Source: Rhodovulum steppense (GTDB lineage: Bacteria; Pseudomonadota; Alphaproteobacteria; Rhodobacterales; Rhodobacteraceae). Taken from it: a stretch of DNA of 64,000 nt. This document shows positions 28,353 to 39,169 of the stretch, in pieces. Within the stretch, counting starts at the first letter, position 1. Each line of letters opens with the position of its first letter. The translations under genes and the position numbers were made by a program. Location: the NCBI RefSeq assembly GCF_004339675.1, contig NZ_SLVM01000001.1:62001-126000 (forward strand), written 5' to 3'. The notes under the pieces were generated by a model that had not been told where the DNA came from, ran no database searches, and was given only the letters and a program-made list of their open reading frames with translations.

Positions 28353-28388
28353 CGCCCGGCGAATCGCTTCGCCGGGCGTCGTTCTTTC
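28353..28388 (+). terminator. Intrinsic terminator after the tandem-repeat gene
   Basis: CGCCCGGCGAA (28353-28363), loop TCGC, TTCGCCGGGCG (28368-28378) form a perfect 11-bp stem followed by a T-rich tail (TCGTTCTTTC). It lies 25 bases downstream of the stop. Confidence 0.88.
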
Positions 28389-28411
28389 CCGGCGCCGTCC
28401 ACCCCGGGGGC

Positions 28412-28999
28412 TCAGGCGGCGACCGCCTTGCGCACCATGTCCCAGTAAAGCCCCGCGACCCGCTCGCGGCTGAGCCGCCCGGCATCGCGATACCATGTCG
28501 TCACGCCGGTCAGCATGGCGATCACCGCCAGCGTGGCGAGCTTGGTATCGGGCAGGTCGAACACCCCCGCCGCCTGCCCCGCGCGCAGGATATCCTCCAG
28601 TTCGGTCTCGTAGCGTTTGCGCAGCGCCTCGATCCCGGCGAAATTCTCGGGGGCAAGGTTGCGCAATTCCATATAGGCGATGAACACCGCGTCGGGCCGT
28701 TCCAGGTGAAACCGGATATGGAACCGCGTGAACGCCTCCAGCGCGCCCAGCGGTCCCTCGCCCCTCGGTTCTGCCGCCCAGGCGGCCAGCAATTCCTCGA
28801 GATGGGCGCGCATCAGGTCGGCCAGCAGCCCCTGCTTGTCGGGGATGTAATTGTAGAGCGCACCGACCTGAACCCCCACCTCGGCCGCGATCTGGCGCAT
28901 CGTGACCGAGGCATAGCCGTGGCGCGCAAACAGCCGCTGCGCGGCCTCGCGCAGCCGCGGGCCGGTGATCTCGGAATGGGAGCCGGAGGTGCGGGCCAT
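28412..28999 (-). CDS. TetR-family transcriptional regulator
   Basis: A 195-residue repressor. The N-terminal HTH is clear (LREAAQRLFARHGYASVTMRQIAAEVGVQVGALYNYIPDKQGLL); the ligand domain is variable and its effector unknown. The family beginning MART-GSHSEITGPR favours the ATG at 28997-28999. An in-frame ATG ten codons earlier (29027-29029) has a better ribosome site (GGGGA) and is a real alternative. A perfect TGAACGATCGTTCA palindrome over that upstream start suggests autorepression. It diverges from the small lipoprotein gene. Confidence 0.9.
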   Translation of the reverse strand: MARTSGSHSEITGPRLREAAQRLFARHGYASVTMRQIAAEVGVQVGALYNYIPDKQGLLADLMRAHLEELLAAWAAEPRGEGPLGALEAFTRFHIRFHLERPDAVFIAYMELRNLAPENFAGIEALRKRYETELEDILRAGQAAGVFDLPDTKLATLAVIAMLTGVTTWYRDAGRLSRERVAGLYWDMVRKAVAA

Positions 29000-29014
29000 G
29001 GGGTCAGTGTTATC

Positions 29015-29028
29015 TGAACGATCGTTCA
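29015..29028. promoter_or_regulatory. TGAACGATCGTTCA palindrome, probable TetR operator
   Basis: A perfect 14-bp palindrome of the type bound by many TetR regulators, 16 bases upstream of the preferred TetR start and covering the alternative start. It sits between the TetR gene and the divergent lipoprotein gene at 29119. Confidence 0.7.
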
Positions 29029-29118
29029 TTTCAATCCCCGCGCGAGTGCGCGGGTGGCGCGGCTTGCCGCGGGGCGGAATGCGGGGATATGGTCGGCCCG
29101 CAACAAGAGGGCAGCGGG

Positions 29119-29346
29119 ATGACGGCAGGCATCGCGGGAAAAATGGCGGGGGCGGCGCTGGTCGCGGCGCTGGCGGGCTGTACGCCACCGCCCCCCCCCG
29201 AATCCTATCCCCGGCTCGTGCCGGTCGAGCCGATCCTCGCCCGCGCCGCCCAGCCCGGCGCCACCGAACAGGACACCGAGGCGCTCGAGGCGCGCGCCGC
29301 CGCGCTGCGCGCCAGGGCCGCCGCCCTGCGCGCCCGCGACCTCTGA
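29119..29346 (+). CDS. Small lipoprotein
   Basis: A 75-residue protein with a lipoprotein signal (GAALVAALAGC; lipobox LAGC), a proline run, and an Ala/Arg helical tail with the near-repeat AAALRAR-AAALRAR. The function is unknown. The ATG at 29119 is preceded by GAGGGCAGCGGG. It lies 84 bases before the homoserine dehydrogenase gene on the same strand. Confidence 0.7.
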   Translation: MTAGIAGKMAGAALVAALAGCTPPPPPESYPRLVPVEPILARAAQPGATEQDTEALEARAAALRARAAALRARDL

Positions 29347-29430
29347 GCCCCGGGCCGCGTTGCAAGACCCGCGCCTTCACGCTAACACCCCCGCGAACCC
29401 TCGGCACCAGCCCAACCGGGAGCACGCCCC

Positions 29431-30717
29431 ATGACCACCCCCCTGCGCCTTGGCATCGCCGGGCTCGGCACCGTCGGCGCCGGTGTCGTCAAGATCGTCC
29501 AGACCCGCGCGAACCTGATCGCCCAGCGCGTCGGTCGGCCGGTCACGGTCTCGGCGGTCTCGGCCCGCACCCGCGACCGCGACCGGGGCGTGGACCTGTC
29601 CGCCTTCGCCTGGGAGGATGACCCCGTCCTGCTGGCCCGGCGCGAGGACGTGGACATCTTCGTGGAACTGATGGGCGGCTCGGACGGCCCCGCCAAGGCC
29701 GCGACCGAGGCGGCGATCGCCGCGGGCAAGGACGTGGTGACCGCCAACAAGGCGATGCTGGCCGTCCATGGCCAGGCGCTGGCCGAGGCGGCCGAGGACG
29801 CGGGCCGGGTGATCCGCTTCGAGGCGGCGGTGGCGGGCGGCATCCCCGTGGTCAAGGCCCTGACCGAGGGGCTGGCAGGCAACCGGATCACCCGCGTCAT
29901 GGGCGTGATGAACGGCACCTGCAACTACATCCTGACCCGGATGGAAGCCGAGGGCCTGCCCTATGAAACCGTCTTCGAGGAGGCCCGCGCGCTGGGCTAT
30001 CTCGAAGCCGATCCGACGCTCGACGTGGGCGGGATCGACGCCGGTCACAAGCTGTCGCTTCTGGCCGCCATCGCCTTCGGCACAAAGGTCGATTTCCCCG
30101 CGATGGAGCTGGAGGGGATCGAGCGGATCTCGATCGACGATATCCGCCATGCCGCCGACATGGGCTTCCGGATCAAGCTGCTGGGCGTGGCCCAGATCAC
30201 CGGCCGCGGGCTGGAACAGCGCATGTCGCCCTGCCTCGTGCCCGCGGCCTCGCCGCTGGGCCAGCTCGAAGGGCCGACGAACATGGTCGTGCTCGAGGGC
30301 GACGCCGTGGGCCAGATCGTGCTGCGCGGCGCCGGTGCCGGTCAGGGACCGACGGCCAGCGCGGTGATGGCGGATGTGATCGACATAGGCCGCGGCTTTC
30401 GCGTGCCGACCTTCGGCCAGCCCGCCGCGGGTCTGGAACAGGCGCGCGCGGCGCGGGCCTCGGCCGCAGCGCCCTATTACCTGCGGATGGAGCTTGAGGA
30501 CAAGCCTGGCGCGCTGGCCAGGGTCGCCGCGGTGCTGGGCGAGGCGGGCGTCTCGATCGACCGGATGCGCCAATATGGCCACGCCACGACCACCGCGCCG
30601 GTGCTGATCGTGACCCACAAGACCACCCGCGATGCGCTGGATCACGCGCGCAAGGGCTTTGCCGGAACCGGCGTCATGGTGGGCGATCCGGTCGCGATCC
30701 GGATCGAGGAAGTCTGA
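29431..30717 (+). CDS. hom: Homoserine dehydrogenase
   Basis: A 428-residue enzyme that reduces aspartate semialdehyde to homoserine with NAD(P)H, on the way to threonine and methionine. The dinucleotide-binding loop is GIAGLGTVGAGVVKIV, the catalytic domain has MNGTCNYILTRM and GGIDAGHKLSLLAAIAFG, and the C-terminal ACT domain begins at about residue 350 (DKPGALARVAAVLGEAGVSIDRM), which implies allosteric feedback, usually by threonine. metZ in this window uses its product line. The length is normal. Confidence 0.95.
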   Translation: MTTPLRLGIAGLGTVGAGVVKIVQTRANLIAQRVGRPVTVSAVSARTRDRDRGVDLSAFAWEDDPVLLARREDVDIFVELMGGSDGPAKAATEAAIAAGKDVVTANKAMLAVHGQALAEAAEDAGRVIRFEAAVAGGIPVVKALTEGLAGNRITRVMGVMNGTCNYILTRMEAEGLPYETVFEEARALGYLEADPTLDVGGIDAGHKLSLLAAIAFGTKVDFPAMELEGIERISIDDIRHAADMGFRIKLLGVAQITGRGLEQRMSPCLVPAASPLGQLEGPTNMVVLEGDAVGQIVLRGAGAGQGPTASAVMADVIDIGRGFRVPTFGQPAAGLEQARAARASAAAPYYLRMELEDKPGALARVAAVLGEAGVSIDRMRQYGHATTTAPVLIVTHKTTRDALDHARKGFAGTGVMVGDPVAIRIEEV

Positions 30718-30817
30718 TCCGGCGGCCCGGGTCGCACCACTCTTCCACCGTCGCGCGCCGATGCGCCCCGGCCGCAGCGCCGCCCCCCGCCCGGGCCGGG
30801 TTGGCCTTTACCCTTCA

Positions 30818-30838
30818 TTAACCTTAACGACGCATTAA
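30818..30838 (+). promoter_or_regulatory. CtrA box upstream of the MshEN-glycosyltransferase gene
   Basis: TTAA-CGACGCA-TTAA (30824-30838) is an exact TTAA-N7-TTAA CtrA site, with another TTAA(CC) at 30818-30823. It lies 29-43 bases before the start codon in a short AT-rich promoter patch. CtrA controls cell-cycle, motility and surface genes in Rhodobacterales. Confidence 0.65.
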
Positions 30839-30866
30839 ATCGGGGTCTTGTGCGAGAGGCCCTTTC

Positions 30867-32921
30867 ATGCCGCCGGTGATTTCCCTTGCAACAGTCCGGC
30901 AATCCTCCGCCGCGCCCGCCGAATTCATCCCGCAGCCGAACCACACCTCCCTGCGCCTTGGTGAGCACCTGCTTGCCGCCGGTTCAGTCAAGCCCGAGGC
31001 GCTTGAGCGCGCCCTGGCAGACCACGCACGCATGGAGGTGCGGCTTGGCGAGCTGCTGATCGCCGAGGGCGAAACCACCGCCGAGGATGTGGCCGAGGCG
31101 CTGTGCCGCCAGTTCGGCACCGGCCGCGCCGATTTCGCCGCCTACCCGCCCGATCCCCGGCTGATCGACGTTCTGGGCGCGCGAACCTGCCTGAAACAGG
31201 GGCTTCTGCCCTGGCGCCGATTCGCGGGGGCCACGCTGATCGCCACGTCGCGTCCCGACCGGTTCGAGCAGCTTGCCCCGACGCTCCCCGCCGACCTGAC
31301 CCCCGCGATCATGGTCATCTGCCGCGAGGACGAGTTGCAGCAGGCGCTGGCCTCCTGCCGGTCCGAAGTGCTGGCCCGCGCCGCCGAAACCCGCGTGCCC
31401 GAGCAGGAAAGCTGCCGGGCCTGGCTGCGCGCCGGTCCCCGCGCCGCGGTTCTGATCGCCCTGGCCGCGCTTGCGCTGCTGGCGGCGCTGGCCCCGCTGA
31501 CGGTGCTGGGCGTGCTCACGCTCTGGGCACTTGGCTGGATGCTGGCCGGCAGCCTTCTCAAGGCAGCCGCGGCGCTTTCCCAGGCGCGCGCCCTGATCCG
31601 GGACCGTGGCGCGCCGCCCCAGGCCGCCCCGATCATCGCGCGACTGCCGCGGATCTCGATCCTCGTGCCGCTGTTCCGCGAATCCGCCATCGCCCCGCGC
31701 CTGATCGCGCGGCTCTCGCGGCTCGACTATCCGCGCGCGCTTCTGGACATCTGCCTGGTGACCGAGGCGGGCGATGACGACACCCGCGCGATGCTCGACG
31801 CCACGCCCCTGCCGCCCTGGATGCGGCGGGTGACGGTCCCCCAGGGCGCGCTCAGGACCAAGCCGCGTGCGCTGAACTACGCGCTCGATTTCTGCCGCGG
31901 CTCGATCGTCGGCATCTATGACGCCGAGGACGCCCCCGCCCCCGACCAGTTGCGCAAGGTGGTCGCGCATTTCCACAGCTGCGGCCCCGATGTCGCGGTC
32001 GTCCAGGGGGTCCTGGACTTCTACAACCCGCGCGCCAACTGGCTGGCGCGCTGCTTTTCCATCGAATACGCCGCCTGGTTCCGGGTGGTGCTGCCGGGGC
32101 TCGCGCGGCTGGGCGTGCCGGTGCCGCTGGGCGGCACGACGCTGTTCTTCCGCCGCCGCGTGCTGGAGGATCTGGGCGGCTGGGACGCCCATAACGTGAC
32201 CGAGGATGCCGATCTGGGCCTGCGCCTTGCCCGGCACGGCTATCGCACCGAGTTTCTCGACAGCGTCACCGAGGAGGAAGCCAATTGCCGGGCCTGGCCC
32301 TGGGTGCGGCAACGCTCGCGCTGGCTCAAGGGCTACGCGATGACCTGGGCCACCCATATGCGCCGCCCCGACCTGCTGCTGCGCCAGTTCGGGCCGCTGG
32401 GCTTTTTCGGCATGCAGGTGCTGTTCCTGGGCACGCTGACCCAGTTCGCGCTGATGCCGCTGCTCTGGTCGTTCTGGCTGTTGCCGCTGGGGATCACGCA
32501 CCCGCTGGCGCAGGCGGTTCCGGCGGGCGGATTCGTCGTGCTCTTCGCGCTGTTCATCGCTGCGGAACTGGTCACGTTCTGGGTGGGGGCAATGGGCCTG
32601 TCGCGGGCGGGCAAGCGCGGGCTGATCCCCTGGCTGCCGACGCTGCACCTGTATTTCCCGCTGGCGGCCATCGCCTCCTACAAGGCGGTCTGGGAAATGG
32701 CGGCGCGGCCCTTCTTCTGGGACAAGACGCGGCACGGGCTGGACGGACCCGACCACGGCCGGACCGCCTCGGCCCGCGCCCATGTGCGCGTCGCGATTGC
32801 GCGGGCGGGTGCCGTCGATGTCAGGCAAGGCGCAGGGCGGGCCGCCCGCGGGTCTCAGCCCTGGGCCATCAGCGCCTCGGCGTCGTGGCGCAGGCGGGCC
32901 TCGAAGGCCAGCGAGATGTGA
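30867..32921 (+). CDS. Glycosyltransferase family 2 with N-terminal MshEN (c-di-GMP) domain
   Basis: A 684-residue membrane glycosyltransferase. The N-terminus holds two tandem 24-residue MshEN motifs (RLGEHLLAAG from residue 30; RLGELLIAEG from residue 59) with a 5-residue spacer. That is the reported cyclic-di-GMP-binding layout; the first ends in His instead of Gln. Two membrane segments follow (about 190-230), then a GT2 domain with DAED, GGTTLFF, TEDADLGLRLA and the QRSRW (QxxRW-type) motif of processive cellulose/hyaluronan-like synthases, then C-terminal membrane segments. It probably polymerises or exports a surface polysaccharide under c-di-GMP control. Its last 67 bases overlap the convergent GntR gene. 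GAGAGG precedes the start. Confidence 0.88.
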   Translation: MPPVISLATVRQSSAAPAEFIPQPNHTSLRLGEHLLAAGSVKPEALERALADHARMEVRLGELLIAEGETTAEDVAEALCRQFGTGRADFAAYPPDPRLIDVLGARTCLKQGLLPWRRFAGATLIATSRPDRFEQLAPTLPADLTPAIMVICREDELQQALASCRSEVLARAAETRVPEQESCRAWLRAGPRAAVLIALAALALLAALAPLTVLGVLTLWALGWMLAGSLLKAAAALSQARALIRDRGAPPQAAPIIARLPRISILVPLFRESAIAPRLIARLSRLDYPRALLDICLVTEAGDDDTRAMLDATPLPPWMRRVTVPQGALRTKPRALNYALDFCRGSIVGIYDAEDAPAPDQLRKVVAHFHSCGPDVAVVQGVLDFYNPRANWLARCFSIEYAAWFRVVLPGLARLGVPVPLGGTTLFFRRRVLEDLGGWDAHNVTEDADLGLRLARHGYRTEFLDSVTEEEANCRAWPWVRQRSRWLKGYAMTWATHMRRPDLLLRQFGPLGFFGMQVLFLGTLTQFALMPLLWSFWLLPLGITHPLAQAVPAGGFVVLFALFIAAELVTFWVGAMGLSRAGKRGLIPWLPTLHLYFPLAAIASYKAVWEMAARPFFWDKTRHGLDGPDHGRTASARAHVRVAIARAGAVDVRQGAGRAARGSQPWAISASASWRRRASKASEM

Positions 32922-33508
32922 GCCTTGAGCGCTGCATAGGCCGCATCTCCGTCGCCTGCCTCGATCGCGGCCACGATGGCGTCATGCTCGGCCAGCGCAT
33001 CCTGCCCCCGCCCCTCGATCGCCAGCGAAGTCGTCGCCATCAGCGCCATGGTCCGGTGCACCAGGTCAAGCTGCTGCACCAGATAGCGGTTATGCGAGGC
33101 CAGGTGGATCTGCTTGTGGAACCGCCGGTTCGCCCGCGCCATCGCCGACAGGTCGCGAGACAGCCTGCGGTCGTCCTCGACCATCGCGCGCAGCACGCGC
33201 ACCTCCTCGGCCGTGGCATGGCGCGCGGCCAGCCGCGCGGCCAGCCCCTCCAGCTCGGCCCGCACGACGTAAAGCTCGGCCATCTGGTCATGGCCCAGCG
33301 AGGCGACGATCAGGCTGCGCCCGTCCCGGGCCAGCAGCGATTGGGTTTCCAGCCGCTGCAACGCCTCGCGGATCGGGGTGCGCGACACCCCGAAGCGTTC
33401 GGCCAGTTCGCTTTCGACAAGGCGGTCGCCGGGACCGTAGACGCCCATATCTATCGCCTCGAGGATCAGTTCATACGCATCCTTCTGAACGGGGCGTGCG
33501 TCCTTCAT
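32855..33508 (-). CDS. GntR-family regulator with FCD domain
   Basis: A 217-residue regulator. The winged helix is at residues about 10-70 (GDRLVESELAERFGVSRTPIREAL) and the all-helical FCD ligand domain follows, with histidines that may bind a metal (NRRFHKQIHLASHNRY). FCD regulators respond to organic acids or sugars; the ligand is unknown. The start at 33506-33508 has AGGAG nine bases upstream; ATGs at 33526 and 33556 are alternatives. The gene converges on and overlaps the glycosyltransferase and diverges from the nucleotidase gene. Confidence 0.9.
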   Translation of the reverse strand: MKDARPVQKDAYELILEAIDMGVYGPGDRLVESELAERFGVSRTPIREALQRLETQSLLARDGRSLIVASLGHDQMAELYVVRAELEGLAARLAARHATAEEVRVLRAMVEDDRRLSRDLSAMARANRRFHKQIHLASHNRYLVQQLDLVHRTMALMATTSLAIEGRGQDALAEHDAIVAAIEAGDGDAAYAALKAHISLAFEARLRHDAEALMAQG

Positions 33509-33523
33509 CTTCGGGGGCTCCTG

Positions 33524-33549
33524 CATACGATGGTCCACAGTAATGTATG
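33524..33549. promoter_or_regulatory. Possible GntR operator (CATAC-N16-GTATG)
   Basis: CATAC (33524-33528) and GTATG (33545-33549) form an inverted repeat just upstream of the regulator start, and the adjacent bases are also partly symmetric. It is in the divergent promoter space shared with the gene at 33612. The dyad is short, so this is tentative. Confidence 0.35.
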
Positions 33550-33611
33550 ACCGCATGAGAGTTCAAGGCTTCGTGATTGTTCCTTTTGCCGCGGTCGGTT
33601 AGGCAGGGCGC

Positions 33612-34262
33612 ATGGTGGCCGATGATTTCTCGCATGTCCGGGGCTGGGTCTTCGATCTGGACAACACGCTCTACCCGCCCGAGGCGCGCCTGTTCGACCA
33701 GATCGAACAGCGGATGACCACCTTCGTCATGGACCTTCTGGGCGTCGAAAGGGCCGAGGCCGACCGCCTGCGCAGGCGCTACTGGGCAGAGTATGGCACC
33801 ACCCTTGCGGGCCTGATGGAGCTGCACGGCATCGAGCCCGGCCCCTACATGATCGCGGTGCATGACATCTGCTTCGACGCGCTGACGCCCGATCCCGACC
33901 TGCGCGCCCGCATCGCCGCCCTGCCCGGCCGCCGGATCGTGCACACCAATGCCAGCGCCCCCTATGCCGAACGGGTTCTCGCGGCGCGCGGGCTGTCGGG
34001 CGTGTTCGATGCGGTCTTCGGGGTGGAGCATGCGGGCTTCCAGCCGAAACCCCGCCGCGCGGCCTTCGAGGCGGTCCTTGCCCAGGGCGGCATCCTGCCC
34101 GTCGAGGCCGCGATGTTCGAGGATGACGCGCGCAACCTGGCCGCGCCGCATGCCATGGGCATGCGCACCGTCCATGTCGCCCCCATGCCGGAACCGGCCC
34201 CCCATGTGCAGCACCATACCGACGATCTGGCGGGCTTTCTCGCGCGGCTTGCGCTGGGCTGA
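33612..34262 (+). CDS. HAD-family pyrimidine 5'-nucleotidase
   Basis: A 216-residue haloacid dehalogenase-type phosphatase. Motif I is FDLDNTLYP (nucleophile Asp), motif II HTNAS, motif III lysine in FQPKPRRAAFE, and motif IV FEDDARNL. The LYPPEARLFDQIEQRM wording is that of the SDT1/pyrimidine 5'-nucleotidase group, which removes phosphate from UMP/CMP-like nucleotides. It is cytoplasmic. GntR regulation from the divergent gene is possible but not shown. Confidence 0.88.
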   Translation: MVADDFSHVRGWVFDLDNTLYPPEARLFDQIEQRMTTFVMDLLGVERAEADRLRRRYWAEYGTTLAGLMELHGIEPGPYMIAVHDICFDALTPDPDLRARIAALPGRRIVHTNASAPYAERVLAARGLSGVFDAVFGVEHAGFQPKPRRAAFEAVLAQGGILPVEAAMFEDDARNLAAPHAMGMRTVHVAPMPEPAPHVQHHTDDLAGFLARLALG

Positions 34263-34385
34263 GAGGGGCCGACCCGAAAACCTGCCCGGCCCCGCCCGCG
34301 ATCGGCATGCACAGGTATGCAAAGACTTGTCACGCGCAGCGAGGGATCCTAAAGTCGATTGCGGGAAATCTTCACGGGGACGAAC

Positions 34386-34571
34386 ATGGCGGACGGTCAC
34401 GAGGAAAAGACCAGCATCTGGACCGAGGCGGGGATCTGGGTCGTCGTTCTGGCGGCCATGGCGCTCTGGGCGCTGGCGATCGTGAAATGGGGCGTGCTGG
34501 GGCTTTACATGCCCGCCGTGATCTCGGTGCCGATCATCCTGCTGATCCTTGTCTGGATCAGCCGCGGCTGA
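34386..34571 (+). CDS. Small two-helix membrane protein
   Basis: A 61-residue protein with a charged N-terminus (MADGHEEKTSIWTEAG) and two closely spaced hydrophobic stretches (VVVLAAMALWALAIV and MPAVISVPIILLILVWI). CACGGGGACG precedes the ATG. The family and function are unknown. It lies 61 bases before the UbiH-type hydroxylase on the same strand, so quinone or respiratory association is possible but unsupported. Confidence 0.6.
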   Translation: MADGHEEKTSIWTEAGIWVVVLAAMALWALAIVKWGVLGLYMPAVISVPIILLILVWISRG

Positions 34572-36965
<2,394 letters not shown>

Positions 36966-36984
36966 GCCGGTCCCCCGGAAAGCG

Positions 36985-37012
36985 AAAGGGCGCCCCGCGG
37001 GGCGCCCTTTTC
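36985..37012. terminator. Bidirectional terminator between ilvC and the DUF429 gene
   Basis: AAAGGGCGCCCC (36985-36996) and GGGGCGCCCTTT (36999-37010) form a 12-bp perfect palindrome followed by TTTTC on the plus strand and CTTTCG on the minus. It separates two convergent genes, and its right edge touches the DUF429 stop codon. Confidence 0.9.
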
Positions 37013-37823
37013 AGTTCAGGATTCTCGGATCGGCAATCCACCCCTCCAACGGATCGCAGCCCGGCGGCCCGCTGTCCTGGAACCCCTGCCGGACCGCCCA
37101 GGCGGCCTGCACCGCACAAAGCGCCGCGTCCAGCCTGTCGCCGGCAGGATCATCCGCAAGCCAATCGGGGGCTTCAACGGCAAGGCCGTAGGACTGCGCC
37201 CCGATATCCCCCCGAACCGCGTCGAGGATCGCCTTGCGCGCGGCGGCCTGCCCGGTCGTCTGGCGAGTGCGGTTGTCGTTCTTGTAGGAAAGTCGGCCGA
37301 CCAGGTGGCGGGCGATCACGCCGGGATAGGCTTCGACGCATATGCGGCTCCGGTCCCCCTCTGCCAGCCCGGGAACATGCACCCCGGCACGCAAGAGCGC
37401 AGGCGCGGCCCTGAAGAACATGCGCCCGACCGGCGTGAAATACAGCGTCTGAGGGCTTGCCCCACCGCAAAGGCGGTCGACCTGACGGAAATGCTGCCTG
37501 TCCCCATCCGGTCGCTCGGCCTTGTAGGCTTCCAGTTCCGCAACGAACCCCCGCATGTCCATGCGGGCGACATGCGCGACATAGCCCTTCCAGTCCCCTG
37601 GCCAGCCGATTGTCTCGATGAAACGCCTTGCCTGACCGAAGGGGAAATCCAGACCGGCTATCCACGAACCCGGACGGGAAAGGAACTCATCGAAGGCAGC
37701 GTGGGTCGTCAGGGCCTCGAACGCCTCGAACCGAAGGGTGACCCCGTCCAGCCGGAACGCCGCCACCATGATCGGTTTGCGGCGCCCCGGCGCCGAGGTC
37801 ATGTCGACGCCGAAGACCCGCAT
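37011..37823 (-). CDS. DUF429 (predicted RNase H-like) protein
   Basis: A 270-residue protein starting [17 protein letters not shown], the characteristic DUF429 N-terminus, with an RNase H-like first strand (GVDMTSAP) and acidic residues at AGLDFPFG and VEAYPG. DUF429 proteins are predicted nucleases of unknown substrate. The ATG overlaps the glmM stop by one base (TGATG), so translation is probably coupled to glmM. Its composition is slightly lower in GC than glmM. It is the last gene of the folP-glmM unit. Confidence 0.83.
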   Translation of the reverse strand: MRVFGVDMTSAPGRRKPIMVAAFRLDGVTLRFEAFEALTTHAAFDEFLSRPGSWIAGLDFPFGQARRFIETIGWPGDWKGYVAHVARMDMRGFVAELEAYKAERPDGDRQHFRQVDRLCGGASPQTLYFTPVGRMFFRAAPALLRAGVHVPGLAEGDRSRICVEAYPGVIARHLVGRLSYKNDNRTRQTTGQAAARKAILDAVRGDIGAQSYGLAVEAPDWLADDPAGDRLDAALCAVQAAWAVRQGFQDSGPPGCDPLEGWIADPRILN

Positions 37824-39169
37824 CACCCCGCCGCGCGGCTGACGGCCTCCACCACGCCGCCCACCACCTCGGCCAGCAGCGCCTCGTCCTCGCATTCGGC
37901 CATCACGCGGATCAGGGGTTCCGTGCCCGAGCGGCGGATCAACAGTCGCCCGCAGCCGGTCAGCCGGTCCTCGGCTGCGGCGATGGCGGCCTTGACGGGC
38001 GCCGCGCCCATCGGATCCGTCCCGGCGGCGTAGCGCACGTTCTGCAACATCTGCGGCACCCGCTCGAACCGCTGCGCCAGCGCGGATGCCTTCTGGCCCG
38101 TCTCGACCATCGCCGCCAGGAACTGCAAGCCCGCCAGCAGCCCGTCGCCGGTGGTGCCGTAATCGGTCATCACGATATGGCCCGACTGCTCTCCGCCCAG
38201 GTTCCAGCCGCCGCGGCGCATCGCCTCGACCACATAGCGGTCGCCGACCGCGGTGCGTTCCAGGCGCAGCCCGCGCGCGCCCAGATGCCGTTCCAGCCCG
38301 AGATTCGACATCACCGTGGCGACCAGCGTGCCATCCTTCAGCCGCCCCTCCTCGGCCCAGCGTTCGGCGAACAGCGCCATGATCTGGTCGCCATCCGCCA
38401 CCGCGCCGGTCTCGTCGAGGATCATCACCCGGTCGGCATCGCCATCGAGGCAGATGCCCAGATCCGCGCCCTGCGCCACCACGGCCGCGGCCGCCGCGTC
38501 GGTATGGGTCGAGCCGCATTTGTCATTGATGTTCAGGCCGTTGGGCGCGACCCCCACAGGGATCACCTCGGCCCCCAGTTCCCACAGCACCTCGGGCGCC
38601 ACCCGATAGGCCGCGCCATTCGCACAATCGACCACCACCTTCAGCCCGTCGAGCCGCCGCCCGGCCGGAAAGGTCGTCTTGGCATATTCCGCATAGCGCC
38701 ACAGCCCGTCGTCGATCCGCTTGGCCTTGCCGATATTCTCGGGCTGGGCCAGCCTGATCTCGCCGCCCAGGATCGCCTCGATCTCGGCCTCGGCCTCGTC
38801 GGACAGCTTGAACCCCTCGGGGCCGAAGAACTTGATCCCGTTATCCTCATGCGGGTTGTGGCTGGCCGAGATCATGATGCCCAGATCCGCCCGCATCGAC
38901 CGCGTCAGGAACCCCACCGCGGGCGTCGGCACCGGCCCCAGCAGCAGCACGTTCATCCCGGTCGAGGTCAGCCCCGCGGTCAGCGCGTTTTCCAGCATGT
39001 AGCCCGACCGGCGGGTATCCTTGCCGATCACGACGCGATGCTTGTCGGACCGGTCGCGCCGGAAATACCGCCCCGCCGCCGCGCCCAGACGCAGCGCCAT
39101 CTCGGCGGTCATCGGATAGCTGTTCGCCCGGCCCCGCACCCCGTCGGTGCCGAAGATCGTCCTGGTCAT
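37823..39169 (-). CDS. glmM: Phosphoglucosamine mutase
   Basis: A 448-residue enzyme making glucosamine-1-phosphate for UDP-GlcNAc. The active-site serine is in [17 protein letters not shown], the metal loop is [11 protein letters not shown], the sugar loop is GGEQSGHI and the phosphate loop is [12 protein letters not shown]. Its start overlaps the folP stop by 4 bases, the widespread folP-glmM arrangement. The length is normal. Confidence 0.97.
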   Translation of the reverse strand: MTRTIFGTDGVRGRANSYPMTAEMALRLGAAAGRYFRRDRSDKHRVVIGKDTRRSGYMLENALTAGLTSTGMNVLLLGPVPTPAVGFLTRSMRADLGIMISASHNPHEDNGIKFFGPEGFKLSDEAEAEIEAILGGEIRLAQPENIGKAKRIDDGLWRYAEYAKTTFPAGRRLDGLKVVVDCANGAAYRVAPEVLWELGAEVIPVGVAPNGLNINDKCGSTHTDAAAAAVVAQGADLGICLDGDADRVMILDETGAVADGDQIMALFAERWAEEGRLKDGTLVATVMSNLGLERHLGARGLRLERTAVGDRYVVEAMRRGGWNLGGEQSGHIVMTDYGTTGDGLLAGLQFLAAMVETGQKASALAQRFERVPQMLQNVRYAAGTDPMGAAPVKAAIAAAEDRLTGCGRLLIRRSGTEPLIRVMAECEDEALLAEVVGGVVEAVSRAAG

